This document shows, piece by piece, positions 22,300 through 34,160 of a stretch of 64,000 bases of DNA; position 1 is the first letter of the stretch; every line of letters begins with the position of its first letter. The stretch covers positions 65,522,789 through 65,586,788 of the forward strand of contig OY282558.1 of assembly GCA_958295665.1 (NCBI GenBank), read 5' to 3'. Position numbers and translations under genes: made by a program. This stretch comes from Tipula vernalis. Lineage: Eukaryota > Arthropoda > Insecta > Diptera > Tipulidae. The notes below the pieces were generated by a model, which saw only the letters and a program-made list of their open reading frames with translations, did not search any database and was not told where the DNA came from.

Positions 22300-23440
22300 T
22301 TGTAGCAATTTATATTGGAACTGTATTTGCAAATGGATTAGAAACGTCATGCATAATTAAAGATGTATTGTTCGTAAAGGATCTAAAATGTAATTTATTG
22401 TCAATCAGAAAATTGGATAAGAAGTTTTGAAACGAAGCCGTCTTAACTTCTGCATATTTACTTAATAGAAGCCCGACGCGCGCGCTGAAAGGTGATCATG
22501 ATTGTTGCACACCGGCTGAATTATGGTACGGAAAAAAACCAAACTTATCAAAAATAAAAATGTTTGGTTGTGTGGCATACGTACATATTCCGAAGCAGTG
22601 TAGGAGAAAATTGGATGAAAAATCAGCTCGCAATATTATGATGGGATATGCAATCAACGGATATAGACTGTGGAATCCAATTCAAGAAAGAATTATTACG
22701 GCTAGGGACGTTGTGTTTAAGGAAGATATACAGTGTACAGTCGACAATCGAAGAGTAACCGAGTATGAAGATTCCGGAAAAGGGAATGAATCGGAAAATG
22801 ATGACCCATCAAATGAAGAACTGGGCAACGAATCAAATGATGTCGAGGAAAATGATGGTGAATTGAAAACAGATGTGGAGATGTGAAGAGGTTCGAGAGT
22901 TCGGAGACAACCCGAATGGGTTCAAGACTACGAGTTGTCATCAAGTCTAAGCTTTGCTTTAAGTGCGGAAAGTTATGTGGCGAATGATCCGAAAACATTG
23001 GAGGAGGCAAAAGCACGTAGCGATTGGCCTCAATGGCAAAATGCAATTTATGAAGAACTAGCATCATTGAAGAAGAACAATGCCTGGAAGTTGACCGAAT
23101 TACCAAGTGATCGACGCGCAATACAATGCAAATGGGTATTCAAAATAAAAACCAATGAAAACGGTGGTATTGATAAATACAAAGCTAGACTTGTGCCAAA
23201 GGGGTTTTCACAGAAAATTGGTTTCGATTACAATGAAACTTATGCTCCAGTTGCTAAGTTGAGCACGTTACGTGTTTTGCTTGCAGTTGCGAATCAGGAA
23301 GAATTGTTGATTCATCAAATGGATGTAAAAACGGCGTTCTTAAACGGAAATTTGAAAGAGGAAATATTTATGAATCAACCGGAGGGCTATTCGGATGGGG
23401 GACTGGTATGTAGATTGAACAAAGCTACATATTCTGCCTC
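22300..23440 (+). pseudogene. Copia inverted block: pre-integrase, integrase C-end, first half of RT
   Basis: On the plus strand: VFANGLETSCIIKDVLFVKD and LKCNLLSIRKL (protease/pre-integrase region, about 22320-22420); AYLLNRSPTRALKGD and PAELWYGKKPNLSKIKMFGC (integrase C-end, about 22450-22570); then MMGYAINGYRLWNP; and the RT start WKLTELPSDRRAIQCKWVFK, ARLVPKGFSQ, APVAKLSTLRVLLA and MDVKTAFLNG up to VCRLNKA. The integrase catalytic core is deleted. Orientation is opposite to the rest of the element. The right junction at about 23420 overlaps the RNase H reading on the other strand over the bases AAAGCT, a possible microhomology. Confidence 0.8.
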
Positions 23441-24139
23441 TGTCGACGATAAACTGACTGTTATTTGCTTTCTTGAAGTCCATGACACCGTCGAATCAAA
23501 CACTTTGAACACGAATCCGCTCGTCGACTTTCGATCATGACTATCACCTGCCCAATCCGCATCCGCAAAACCTTGAAGCACTTTAACATTTGGTGTTCTT
23601 GCATACACCAGTTCAACATCGATTGTCCCTTTGATATATTTTAATATTCTTTTTAGATACATGAAATGCTCATCTGTAGCACAATTTTGAAATCGACTGA
23701 AATAACCCACAGACGCTGCCAAATCTGGCCTCGTAGTCATTGCAACATAGTTAAGACACCCGATTAACTCTCTGTATGGCTTCGTTGTACGTTGAGCACT
23801 ATCTCTTTTTAGATTGAGATTCACTTCCATAGGTGTTGAAATAGGCTTGCATTCCTCCATGCTAAACTTTCTTAGCACATTGAGCAGATAATGTTTTTGA
23901 CTCAACTTCATAATTCCATTTTTCTTATCACGTTCTACATTGAATCCCAGAAAATATTTCAATTCATTCATGTTTGTCATTTCAAACTCATTTGATAATT
24001 TCCCCTTCACCAAGTTAATTTCATTTACATTGTTACAAATTAGAATGAGATCATCAACGTACAATAATAAAAAGAATTTTGTTTCATGCGAAGATTTTTC
24101 ATATAAACACGAATCCGAGTTCGTTCGTCGAAACCCCAA
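23425..24139 (-). pseudogene. Copia RT second half and RNase H
   Basis: Minus-strand frame: SCLYEKSS, LLLYVDDLILICNN (intact YVDD), YFLGFNVERD, LIGCLNYVAMTTRPDLA, and RNase H GFADADWAGDSHDRKSTSG and SSTEAEYVAL. After EYVAL it runs into the inverted block, which supplies a foreign tail. Its start is fused to the gag end at about 24135, without protease and integrase between. Confidence 0.85.
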
Positions 24140-24929
24140 TCTTAGTTTCTTCTATCGTTGTCGCACAAAATGAAATTTCATCATTCGTAACAGTTGACGA
24201 AAAGTGCGTTCTATTGTTAATTGGTTTTATGTTAACGGTGCATTCTGATTTCTTGTGACCAATCTTCCCACATTTGAAACATTTATATCGGAATTTCATT
24301 GCGTTCATTGCCACACCATTCTCTTCTTTCGCTTCCGTACTCTTTTCAAAACTCTTCCTCTTGTTGAATTCATCCAACAACCGACTTTTCACAAATTCAA
24401 TATTTAAATGATTTTGATCCATCGTTTCCAAAGCAGTCACCAAAGAATTATACGAACTAGGCAATGTTAACAACAAGTAACATACGACGTCAATGTCTTC
24501 TATCGAGGCACCCGTTGATTTTAATTCCCGCACTGTTTTATCAAAACCCAGAAAATGGTTTTCCATTTCATCATTTTCACTGTATTTCATTGTCATCAGC
24601 TTCCTTCGTAAATACAATTGTCCAGCCACACTTTTTCGTTCGAAAATGGCTACCAAAGCGTCGAAAATTTCTTTCGCTCGATTTTTGTCCTTAACATATT
24701 CTAAATGACTATCGGCAATATACTGAATCAAAATTGATTTGCACTTTCGCTCATTTTTAGTATGAATTTCACTTTCATTCGGTTTTCCCTCTGCGATTAT
24801 TAGATCCAGTTTCTTTTCTACATACACCAATAATTCTTTTTCCTCCAACAATACCTTAATTCTGTGTTTCCAATTATTGAAATTATTTCCGTCAAACTGA
24901 CCAAATCGAAAACGAATTTCCTCTGTCAT
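24099..24929 (-). CDS. Copia Gag (intact start, fused end)
   Basis: A 276-codon minus-strand frame starting 48 nt inside the 5' LTR. It opens FRFGQFDGNNFNNWKHRIK (copia Gag N-terminus, DUF4219/UBN2 type), has LLLTLPSSYNSLVTALETMD in the middle, and a zinc knuckle CFKCGKIGHKKSEC near residue 217. The last ~20 residues are shared with the junction to RT, so the protease region is missing. It could still be translated, but as part of a defective element. Confidence 0.8.
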   Translation of the reverse strand: MTEEIRFRFGQFDGNNFNNWKHRIKVLLEEKELLVYVEKKLDLIIAEGKPNESEIHTKNERKCKSILIQYIADSHLEYVKDKNRAKEIFDALVAIFERKSVAGQLYLRRKLMTMKYSENDEMENHFLGFDKTVRELKSTGASIEDIDVVCYLLLTLPSSYNSLVTALETMDQNHLNIEFVKSRLLDEFNKRKSFEKSTEAKEENGVAMNAMKFRYKCFKCGKIGHKKSECTVNIKPINNRTHFSSTVTNDEISFCATTIEETKIGVSTNELGFVFI

Positions 24930-24977
24930 ATTTATCCAATATATATATTTATATTTATCGCTTCTGGGCCCATAACC

Positions 24978-25176
24978 TGATAAATATTATATTTAAATAA
25001 AACACGCAGGCTTATATATATATATTTATATAAATGTATTTCCAATTATTTCTCTTATTAAGATGTTTCCTCTTTGTAATACCAAAGCAGACTAAAGACT
25101 TACAAAGAGAAAGAGACAACACTACTTGTACCCTATCTACCGTGATATGTTAGATTGTTTATTACATTATTCAACA
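24978..25176 (-). repeat. Copia 5' LTR
   Basis: Matches 21891-22089. The primer site lies directly inside it at 24977-24959 on the minus strand. Confidence 0.9.
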
Positions 25177-25810
25177 AATTCAGCCAGAACACTCATGGCC
25201 AATTGCGAGCAAACAAACAAATTATATTGCCAATGACGTGTTTTATGGCGATACAATTTGCGAAATGAAGCAGAAACAGTCGATATCATATGTCCACACA
25301 CAACTACATCAAAAAGACAATGAAATATACGAGACAGTATTGAGTTATACGTTTTGCTTCAATAAAGCTATAAGAATTTTAAGTTTCATTCACAGATTTA
25401 TCGAAAATGCGAGAAAGAAGAAGGGAACACGTCAAAGTAATGGAATAACTTTGAATGAAATGTCTTCAGCCACAAAAGGCCTTATCAAATGGGTACAGCA
25501 TAAAGAGTACGCTAGAGAAATTCTGATGATCACCAAAAAACAGACGATACCCAGACACCATCCGCTATCATCACTCGCACCGTTCTTAGATGCTGATGGT
25601 TTATTACGTGTCGGCGGCAGACTAAGCAACTCAATAAATATGTACGACTACAAACACCCCATCATTCTGCCTAATTCCCACATCGTAAGCAGAATGATAA
25701 TTTCATCCTTCCATTTAAAATACCTCCATCAAGGTCCAACCCATACGTCCCATCTTATACGGTAAACCTATTGGATCGTAAAAGGCAGAGCAGCTGTGCG
25801 CAATATAGTT
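25177..25810 (+). pseudogene. BEL pol, linker to integrase zinc-finger region
   Basis: The BEL reading resumes right after the copia target duplication: EHSWPIASKQ, then LSSLAPFLDADGLLRVGGRL, HPIILPNSHIVSRMII and HLKYLHQGPTHTSHLIR, with a stop, then YWIVKGRAAVRNIV. This is the standard segment just before the integrase HHCC motif. It breaks off at 25810, where an inverted primer site and LTR follow. The next part of pol is found at 16435, before LTR copy A. Confidence 0.85.
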
Positions 25811-25929
25811 CGGCTCGAAGGACCACATGTAAATTTGTCGCAAATTAATTTTAATATTCACAATAAAAAAAAAGCAAATAAAAATCGTAAATTTATATAA
25901 TTCAATTTATTTTATAATTTATTAATGTT

Positions 25930-26012
<83 letters not shown>
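25811..26012 (-). repeat. BEL LTR copy B, 3' end with primer site (inverted)
   Basis: Minus-strand sequence from 25828 downward is the LTR end (TTTACA), two extra bases, then 15 nt of the primer site, TGGTCCTTCGAGCCG. It then joins plus-oriented pol. The plus-strand (AT)n at 25932-26012 belongs to the LTR and is interrupted by the errantivirus at 26013. The rest of this LTR is at 33484-34160. Confidence 0.8.
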
Positions 26013-26017
<5 letters not shown>

Positions 26018-26342
26018 TGGGAACCCATAATGCTGATGCATAATTATTACGATAATATAAAATGCTGATGTACATCCTGGCCGGATGTTGCGCCGCCACG
26101 CGCTGTCTATACAAATTCCAATAAACCTGATACCAACGTGTTGTTCTATTTTATAATTTAATCAATTAAGTAAAGTAAGCATTTTTAAGTTACAAGAAAG
26201 GTAAAATAAAATTATGTAAGTTAGTTAAGTCTTGATCTTGTTAGCATTAAGGACTAATGTATAACTCAAATGTGTAAAATAAAATTTAAAAAGAAAAGAA
26301 ATAATTTTTTTTTATGTATTTATAAACTATAAATCCAAAATT
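26013..26342 (+). repeat. Errantivirus 5' LTR
   Basis: 330 bp, beginning AGTTATGGGAACCC and ending CCAAAATT. Compared with 33154-33483 one substitution was seen (TTATGTAAG here, TTAAGTAAG there). Confidence 0.92.
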
Positions 26343-26359
26343 GGCGCAGCCTAGCGGAG
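26342..26359 (+). other. Errantivirus primer binding site
   Basis: TGGCGCAGCCTAGCGGAG overlaps the last base of the LTR. It resembles the serine-tRNA-type site (TGGCGCAGT...) of the 297/17.6 group, with differences after the first eight bases. Confidence 0.65.
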
Positions 26360-27009
26360 TGTAAATAGTAAAGTAAAGTGATGTGTAAAGAAATGAGCAA
26401 ATAAAAACTCATTTTAAAGTGAATCTGTTAAGAAAAATATAAAAGTAAAAACTTTTTGTGATTAGTGATCGCAGTGATACAAGCGAACCATATTTTTTTT
26501 TCTTGACGTCTCATGCTGAAGGTTATTTATAACCGCTACGAGGATTTAGGATTCCACCCAGTTTACTAAGCTTTTACACGAACCAGCTCAACACGACAGC
26601 AACACGGAATTGTATTTCTCGCACTACAAACGATAGACGTAGAACTACATTTCGCATCTATAGGTAAGAGTTTTTTTTTATTATTATCTAAAACAACGTA
26701 AATTTTTAAAAAACAAAGTGTTACCAATTCTGACTAAACTGCGCACTACTAGATAGACGTAGACCTGTCAAATCGTCCACTACAAGATAGAGACGATACA
26801 ATTTTTTTTTTCGGTGATTTCTTATCCAAAATTTAACGTAAACCTAGATAAAAAATAAAAGTGTTACCTATTTTGGCAAAATTACGCACTACTAGATAGA
26901 CGTAGACCTGTCAATTCGTCCACTACAAGATAGAGACGATAAATTTTTTTTTTTCGGTGTACTACTAGATAGGCACGGAAAACCAAGAAAAATAGTTCAA
27001 TTTTTTTAA
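26360..27009 (+). repeat. Errantivirus leader with tandem duplicated segment
   Basis: Non-coding leader. A block of about 100 bp occurs twice, about 26718-26815 and 26859-26955, sharing CACTACTAGATAGACGTAGA and ACAAGATAGAGACGATA and each ending in a T-run plus TCGGTG. A partial third copy of the ACTACTAGATAG motif follows near 26960. In Drosophila gypsy this region holds an insulator made of tandem protein sites; whether these repeats do anything similar is unknown. Confidence 0.7.
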
Positions 27010-28155
27010 TTGTGTATGGGAAAGAAATCAAGAGAAATTTTCGATATTAATAGGAATCTGGACGAGAATAGTATCGAAACATTCCCAATAACAATGGAGG
27101 CGCAAATTACTGCACAACTAAATACTATAGCAGAACAACTCCAGAAATTGTACACAAAACAAACAGAGCACGACCAAGTATTGGCGTACTTGAACCAAAA
27201 GATTGAACAACCGCTACGGGAAGAAAAACCCGAGCCTGTCAATAAAGTAAACGTACTGGATCTGTTCAGGATACCAGACCCTATAAAATCGATACCCTCA
27301 TTCGATGGGAATCGTAAGCAACTTACCGCTTGGATAAAGACGGTAGAGGACACACTTGGCGTATTTGAGCCATTGGTCCCAGAACAACAGTTCTATCTTT
27401 ATCTACAAGCAGTTAATAATAAAATTGAAGGACGAGCCAAAGACGTATTATGTCTAGCTGGCAATCCGAAAACGTTTAAAGAAGTAAAAGAAATCCTAAT
27501 GGAAGCCCTAGGGGACCGACAGGAACTATCGTTTTACAAATCACAGCTTTGGTCAACAAAGCAAAGTGAAGGAACAACGATCCATTCTTACTTCAACAAA
27601 ATGAAAGAGATAGTGCAAAATATAAAGGGACTATCAAAACAAAACAAATTATACAATGAATCGTGGATCGCTATTAACGCGTTCATCGATGAAGATGCGT
27701 TAGCCGCATTTATTTCAGGTTTACGTAAACCTTATTTCGGGTACGCGCAAGCTGCAAAGCCCAAAGGTATAGAGGAAGCGTATGCTTTCCTCTGTAAATT
27801 TAACTGCAACGAGTTAATTTCTAACAACTCGAAGAAGCCGTTAAATCAGAACAATCACCAAACAACCACACAAAAACCGGGAAACGGGAACCAAATAAGA
27901 AATAATATGGTTCAGTTAAAACCCAATCAATTTGTAAATACGAACGAAAGGAGACAAAGTTACTCTGTAAAGGATAAACCCATACCTATGGAGGTGGACC
28001 TTTCAATGAGAACAAGAAATTCTTTCAATCGTAAATTAATAAATAATCATGAAGTGTGTGAAGACGAAGAACAGGAAATCGACATTAATCACACAGAATC
28101 GAGTTCCGAAGAACAAAATTTTCAAGAGGATCAGGAAATAAGTTTAGACACTTAA
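27010..28155 (+). CDS. Errantivirus Gag
   Basis: Open frame of 381 codons; the likely start is the first Met (27016 or 27010) or the one at 27094 (MEAQITAQLNTIAEQLQKLY). It is an assembly protein that packages the element's RNA. It has a coiled-coil-like N-terminus (QLQKLYTKQTEHDQVLAYL), a Gag central domain (SIPSFDGNRKQLTAWIKTVE, then LAAFISGLRKPYFGYAQ) and an asparagine/glutamine-rich C-terminus. No zinc knuckle is present, as is normal in errantiviruses. The 3' end overlaps pol, which is in the -1 frame; the heptamer A AAT TTT at 28116-28122 is in register for -1 slippage. Confidence 0.9.
   Translation: MCMGKKSREIFDINRNLDENSIETFPITMEAQITAQLNTIAEQLQKLYTKQTEHDQVLAYLNQKIEQPLREEKPEPVNKVNVLDLFRIPDPIKSIPSFDGNRKQLTAWIKTVEDTLGVFEPLVPEQQFYLYLQAVNNKIEGRAKDVLCLAGNPKTFKEVKEILMEALGDRQELSFYKSQLWSTKQSEGTTIHSYFNKMKEIVQNIKGLSKQNKLYNESWIAINAFIDEDALAAFISGLRKPYFGYAQAAKPKGIEEAYAFLCKFNCNELISNNSKKPLNQNNHQTTTQKPGNGNQIRNNMVQLKPNQFVNTNERRQSYSVKDKPIPMEVDLSMRTRNSFNRKLINNHEVCEDEEQEIDINHTESSSEEQNFQEDQEISLDT
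28116..28122 (+). promoter_or_regulatory. Candidate -1 ribosomal frameshift site, gag/pol
   Basis: AAATTTT, read A AAT TTT in the gag frame, fits the X XXY YYZ rule. The pol (-1) frame is open from before this point through the protease. The gag stop lies about 30 nt downstream (28153-28155). I have not verified a downstream pseudoknot or stem. Confidence 0.6.
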
Positions 28156-31100
28156 ATTTTCTACCCTACCTAATCCTCAACCAACCAATATTAAATAAAA
28201 CAGTTAAATTATTAATAGATACCGGTGCTAATAAGAACATACTTAAACCCGGTATAGCACCTAAAAAATTACTAGAATCACATAAAATAACAGTGAAAAA
28301 CATATTAGGCACACATACAGTAAATCTAAAATGTAAAATAAATTTATTAAGTGAAAAACTACCTATACAAACTTACCATGAACTAAACTTTCACAGATTC
28401 TTTGACGGAATTTTAGGCTCAGAATACATGGCTAAGACCAATGCGAAAATTGATTTCAAAACAAAAACAATAACAATGGATAATATAACCTTCAAGTTTT
28501 ACCGTTACTACCCAACGGAGAACTTCTACAATCACACAGTAGTCTTTAAAACGAATCAGATAGGAGACTGGTATGTACCAACCTTTAGTAAATTAGATCA
28601 AAATATTACGATACAACCTGGCTTGTATAAAGCTAACGGTAACCAAACAACGGTTAACATACTATCCAATGATCCAGATCCACCATATCATTTACCAAAA
28701 CTAAAATTAGAAATAAATAATTTTGAGACGTTGAAACCTATACCGATATCCGGAAATTCACTAATCAGTAAACAAGCTATAGATGAGTTAATTAGAACAA
28801 GCCATCTAACTGAACTGGAGAAAACAACTCTTATCAACACACTTTTTGAAAACCAATCAGTACTGTTGCGGCAAAACGAAAAACTATCAGCCACAACAAT
28901 TATTAAACATAAAATTCAAACTAGGGACGAAATACCAGTTTATACGAAAACCTACCGGTATCCTCACACATTTAAAAAAGATGTCGAGGACCAAGTGCAA
29001 GAAATGCTGGACAGCGGCATCATCAAAAACTCAAATAGCCCATATTCCTCACCAATTTGGGTGGTTCCAAAAAAGGCCGATGCGTCTGGAACTCGCAAAG
29101 TTAGGGTTGTCATTGATTATAGGAAATTGAATGAAAAAACAATTGATGACAAATACCCAATTCCCCAAATAGAAGAGATTTTAGACAATCTGGGAAAATC
29201 AGAATACTTCACTACTCTTGACTTGAAGTCTGGTTTTCATCAGATTCCCATGGACGTTAAGTCGCAGGAAAAAACCGCTTTTTCAACTGACAAAGGTCAT
29301 TTCGAGTTTTGCCGGATGCCTTTTGGTCTGAAAAATGGGCCTGCTACTTTTCAAAGGGCCATGAATAATGTATTACATGGGTTGTTGGGAAAAAAATGTC
29401 ACGTCTATTTGGATGATATAGTTGTTTTAGGAGAAAATCTTCAATCTCATATTAACAATTTAAAAACTGTCTTACAAAGATTAGCATTATTTAATCTAAA
29501 AATTCAGCTTGATAAGTGCGAATTTTTGAAAAAAGAAACGGAGTTCTTAGGACACGTCATAACTCAAGATGGCGTAAAACCTAATAAGGATAAAATAAAA
29601 AAGATCTTAGAATGGCCACTACCCAAAACTCCTACGGAAATAAAACAGTTCCTGGGTCTATCGGGATACTATAGGCGATTTATCAAAGACTATTCAAAAA
29701 TTGCCAAAAATATGACCAAGTATCTAAAAAAAGATGTGCCATTAGATATGACTGACCAGGAATATAGAAAATCATTCGAGACGCTTAAGGCAACGATAGC
29801 TACAGATCAGATACTTACGTATCCTGACTTCAATAAACCTTTTATTCTGACAACGGACGCTTCAGAATACGCATTAGGCGCAGTTCTCTCTCAAGTCCAA
29901 AATCACATCGAAAGGCCTATCGCATTTGCATCAAGGACACTGAATAAGACAGAAATCAACTACGCCACCAATGAGAAGGAGGCACTGGCGATTATTTGGG
30001 CAGTAAAAAAGTACCAGCCTTACCTTTACGGTAACAAATTTACGCTGGTAACTGACCATAAGCCACTGACGTTCATAAAGTCTTCCGAGAAAAATTCGAA
30101 GATCTTAAGATGGAGACTTGAATTAGAAAATTATGACTACAATGTCATTTATAAAGAAGGCAAAGCCAACGTCGTCGCAGACGCGCTTAGCAGAATGCCA
30201 AAAGGAAATACAACTGAACTAAACGTTAACCAAGCTTCAGATAGTGTGTTAAATGGACCTGAAGAAGTTGCAGAAAACCTTCAAGAAAATAGTAGCGAGA
30301 TGGACACAATCCACTCTGCTAATACATCGGATGAGTATTTTATTCATTTTTCAGAAAGACCTCTCAATTACTACAGGAACCAATTAGTTTTTAAACTTTC
30401 AAAATTAGATGTAATAATCACAGAAAACATATTTCCAAATTTTAATAGAATAATTATTTCGAAGAACTCATTCGAACTGGAAGATATTACAGACTTCATA
30501 AAAAAATACCACAACGGAAAACAATCCGCAATTCTCGCACCTGAAATCCTATACGGTAAAATTCAGGAATGTTTTAAACAAGAATTCTCCCAAAATGGCC
30601 ATTTGGTTTTCGTTACCAAAATGGTCGAGGATGTGAAAAGTCCAGACCGTCAAAACGCCATTATAATAAAAGAGCATGAGCGAGCCCACAGAGGCATAAA
30701 AGAGGTTGAAAGCCAAATTAGAAGGTCTTATTTCTTCCCAAACTTGACCAATAAAATCAAAAGCCATGTTAACGCATGCAACGTGTGTAACACACACAAA
30801 TATGATCGTCGACCCTATAACATAAAAATCTCACCGAGGCCAATTACAAAAAAACCTCTAGAAAGAGTGCACATTGATATTTTCAGTATCAACAAAATTA
30901 GTTTTCTCTCAATAATAGACGCATTTTCAAAGCACCTTCAAATGGTTCATATCAACACTGAAAATTTAGTGGATGTAACATCGGCACTCACAAAATATTT
31001 CACACTATTTGGAATACCAAATAGTATCGTTTCTGATCACGAAACGACATTCCAATCGGCACAATTCAAAGAATATCTAAGCAGACTTAACGTCAGGTTA

Positions 31101-31586
31101 GAATACACATCCTCTTCTGAGTCGAACGGACAAATAGAGAAGACTCACTCTACTATTATTGAAATATATAATACTAATAAGGATAAAGTCCCAAAAGCCG
31201 ATACACTAACGGCCATAGAACTCGCTGTGGCACTTTACAATAGTTCTGTGCATTCATCCACTGGCTTCACGCCAAATGAGGTTATTTTTAACCAAAGCAA
31301 TCTTTTGTCCCCAAATGAAATTCAAGCACAGGCAAACATTATATTTAAGGATGTAGGTGATAAGTTAGAATTAACAAAAAATAAAATAACAAAAATTAAC
31401 AGTGCAAAAGAAGAACCCCCAATATTAACAAATAACCAATCTGTCTTTGTAAAACCAAATATAAGAACAAAAAGTCAACCAAGAGGGGTCGAGACAAAAA
31501 TTAAGGAAATAACTCTAAAAACTTTTAAAACCAGTAACAATATTAAAAGGAATAAAAATAAAATAAAAAGGATAAAAAAACAATAA
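28122..31586 (+). CDS. Errantivirus Pol: protease, RT, RNase H, integrase
   Basis: Continuous frame expressed by -1 frameshifting from gag; the first Met is at 28293 but the frame extends upstream. In order: protease LLIDTGANKNIL (about 28210), RT VVIDYRKLNEKT, YFTTLDLKSGFHQI and HVYLDDIVVLG (about 29100-29430), RNase H TTDASEYALGAVLSQ and VTDHKPLTFI (about 29850-30080), integrase zinc finger HRGIKEVES...CNVCNTH (about 30690-30800) and core HIDIFS, IVSDHETTF and SNGQIEKTH, with all three acidic residues present. The basic C-terminus is lysine rich. No stop or frameshift is seen, so it may be active. Confidence 0.92.
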   Translation, partial: SRGSGNKFRHLNFLPYLILNQPILNKTVKLLIDTGANKNILKPGIAPKKLLESHKITVKNILGTHTVNLKCKINLLSEKLPIQTYHELNFHRFFDGILGSEYMAKTNAKIDFKTKTITMDNITFKFYRYYPTENFYNHTVVFKTNQIGDWYVPTFSKLDQNITIQPGLYKANGNQTTVNILSNDPDPPYHLPKLKLEINNFETLKPIPISGNSLISKQAIDELIRTSHLTELEKTTLINTLFENQSVLLRQNEKLSATTIIKHKIQTRDEIPVYTKTYRYPHTFKKDVEDQVQEMLDSGIIKNSNSPYSSPIWVVPKKADASGTRKVRVVIDYRKLNEKTIDDKYPIPQIEEILDNLGKSEYFTTLDLKSGFHQIPMDVKSQEKTAFSTDKGHFEFCRMPFGLKNGPATFQRAMNNVLHGLLGKKCHVYLDDIVVLGENLQSHINNLKTVLQRLALFNLKIQLDKCEFLKKETEFLGHVITQDGVKPNKDKIKKILEWPLPKTPTEIKQFLGLSGYYRRFIKDYSKIAKNMTKYLKKDVPLDMTDQEYRKSFETLKATIATDQILTYPDFNKPFILTTDASEYALGAVLSQVQNHIERPIAFASRTLNKTEINYATNEKEALAIIWAVKKYQPYLYGNKFTLVTDHKPLTFIKSSEKNSKILRWRLELENYDYNVIYKEGKANVVADALSRMPKGNTTELNVNQASDSVLNGPEEVAENLQENSSEMDTIHSANTSDEYFIHFSERPLNYYRNQLVFKLSKLDVIITENIFPNFNRIIISKNSFELEDITDFIKKYHNGKQSAILAPEILYGKIQECFKQEFSQNGHLVFVTKMVEDVKSPDRQNAIIIKEHERAHRGIKEVESQIRRSYFFPNLTNKIKSHVNACNVCNTHKYDRRPYNIKISPRPITKKPLERVHIDIFSINKISFLSIIDAFSKHLQMVHINTENLVDVTSALTKYFTLFGIPNSIVSDHETTFQSAQFKEYLSRLNVRLEYTSSSESNGQIEKTHSTIIEIYNTNKDKVPKADTLTAIELAVALYNSSVHSSTGFTPNEVIFNQSNLLSPNEIQAQANIIFKDVGDKLELTKNKITKINSAKEEPPILTNNQSVFVKPNIRTKSQPRGVETKIKEITLKTFKTSNNIKRNKNKIKRIKKQ

Positions 31587-31593
31587 ACTAAAA

Positions 31594-31610
31594 TTTTTTT
31601 CTCATTTCAG
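31594..31610 (+). promoter_or_regulatory. Splice acceptor before env
   Basis: A pyrimidine run ending CTCATTTCAG lies 3 nt before the env ATG at 31614. Errantivirus env is made from a spliced subgenomic RNA, so this is a fitting acceptor. The donor was not located. Confidence 0.55.
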
Positions 31611-33153
31611 AAAATGTTTTCAAAATTTTTATTATTAATGTTCTTAACTCAATTTGGCAATACACAAAAGTTACAAATAAAAAATTTGCACAAAGACCCC
31701 ATTCTAGTAATAAAAACTAATGATTGTAAATTACAAATTGGAAACATTAAGTTAATACACCCAATAGATTTAAGAAATTTAGAGAATGTTATAAAATCAA
31801 TGAATAAGTTTATTATAAATAAAGTAAATGATAGGCTAGAAATTTATAAAATAGTAGAACAAAAACTAAAAAAACTGAACAACAATTTCTATCAAATCAA
31901 ACCAATCGATCGAAGGAGACGGAAAAGATGGGACACATTAGGATCTGCCTGGAAATGGATCGCCGGCACACCAGATGCACAAGACCTAAGCATCATTAAC
32001 AGTACAATGGACGACCTTATAACTCAAAACAACCAGCAGTACCAAATAAATGAAAGAATAAACCAGCGAATACAGCTAATTACAGATACAATAAATAAAG
32101 CAATAACAAACAATACAATAGCTAACAGAATAACTCTCACAGAAATCGAACTAATCACAACCATAATTAATATAGATACAGTTAATGGCATATTGGAGGA
32201 TATGCAGGAGGCAATAATAAGAACTAAGTCCGAATTACCCAGCAATAAAATCTTATCTTTGAAAGAAGTCATCCTAATCAAAGACCTGATGATAAACCAA
32301 GGCGTTAATATTTCACTGCCGGATGAGGCACTTCAGTACGTAACACCAAAAATAGCAGTTAATGACGATACCCTGCTCTACATATTCCAAGTACCCAAAT
32401 TAGAAGAAGAAAAATCAACAGCGATGATGATAATACCACTAATCATCAATAATACAATAATCAGAGACTATCCACAATATCTCATTCGAACAAACCAAAA
32501 ATGGTTTACAACAACAAAGCATGGCAACTTTGTACAAAAACACTCTGAGATTAAAGAATTCGAGGATAATTGTATATTACCACTTGTAATGGGGACAAGA
32601 AGCCATTGTAACGTGACAAAAGAAAAGGAAACTACGCTACAATTTATCGCTGAAGACAACTTTCTTCGGACTGTGGCCCTAACAACCGAATATTAGATGG
32701 AAATTTTCTAATATCGTTTTGGAACTGTACAGTAACTTTTAAGAACAAAAAATTTAAATCATACGAAATCAAAAGTGAAAAGATGGAAATCCAGGGTGCA
32801 CTCCACAATATCCAAGCCACTCGTCAATTAATAAAAGAAATTAGTGTTGACGAAATCGTCCAGGAAAATATTGAAAACAGGAAACAACTGAACAAAGTCT
32901 ACCTGAAACAAATAAACCATCAAACATGGATATGGTCATTATCGGGAGGGTTATCATTATCAACCATCGGAATAATAATATTACTAATCTACGCCAGCAT
33001 CCAAAGGCACACAACAACAATAAAAGTAGACAATCCAAGAAGTTCAACCACAAAACCTACAGAGCCAAATGCGAACTCACAATACCGGGATCTTTTGGTA
33101 AAAATAGGGATTACACCAAAGAACGAGGACGTTCTTCCTCTACCCCAGGGAGG

Positions 33154-34160
<1,007 letters not shown>

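Larger units (their letters stand above)
21891..25176 (-). mobile_element. Copia retrotransposon with permuted interior
   Basis: Two 199-bp LTRs (21891-22089 and 24978-25176, no difference noticed) with TG/CA ends are flanked by AATTC on both sides (21886-21890, 25177-25181). The minus-strand primer site is GGTTATGGGCCCAGAAGCG, the copia-type internal tRNA-iMet site. In minus order the interior reads gag, second half of RT with first part of RNase H, then an inverted block (first half of RT, integrase end, protease/pre-integrase), then the RNase H tail. The intact ends and target duplication show that this scrambled form was integrated as such. Confidence 0.88.

Noticed and set aside
25929..26114. 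61-codon minus frame, with a partly similar one at 32989-33255
   Set aside because: Antisense reading of the errantivirus LTR plus (AT)n; no function expected.
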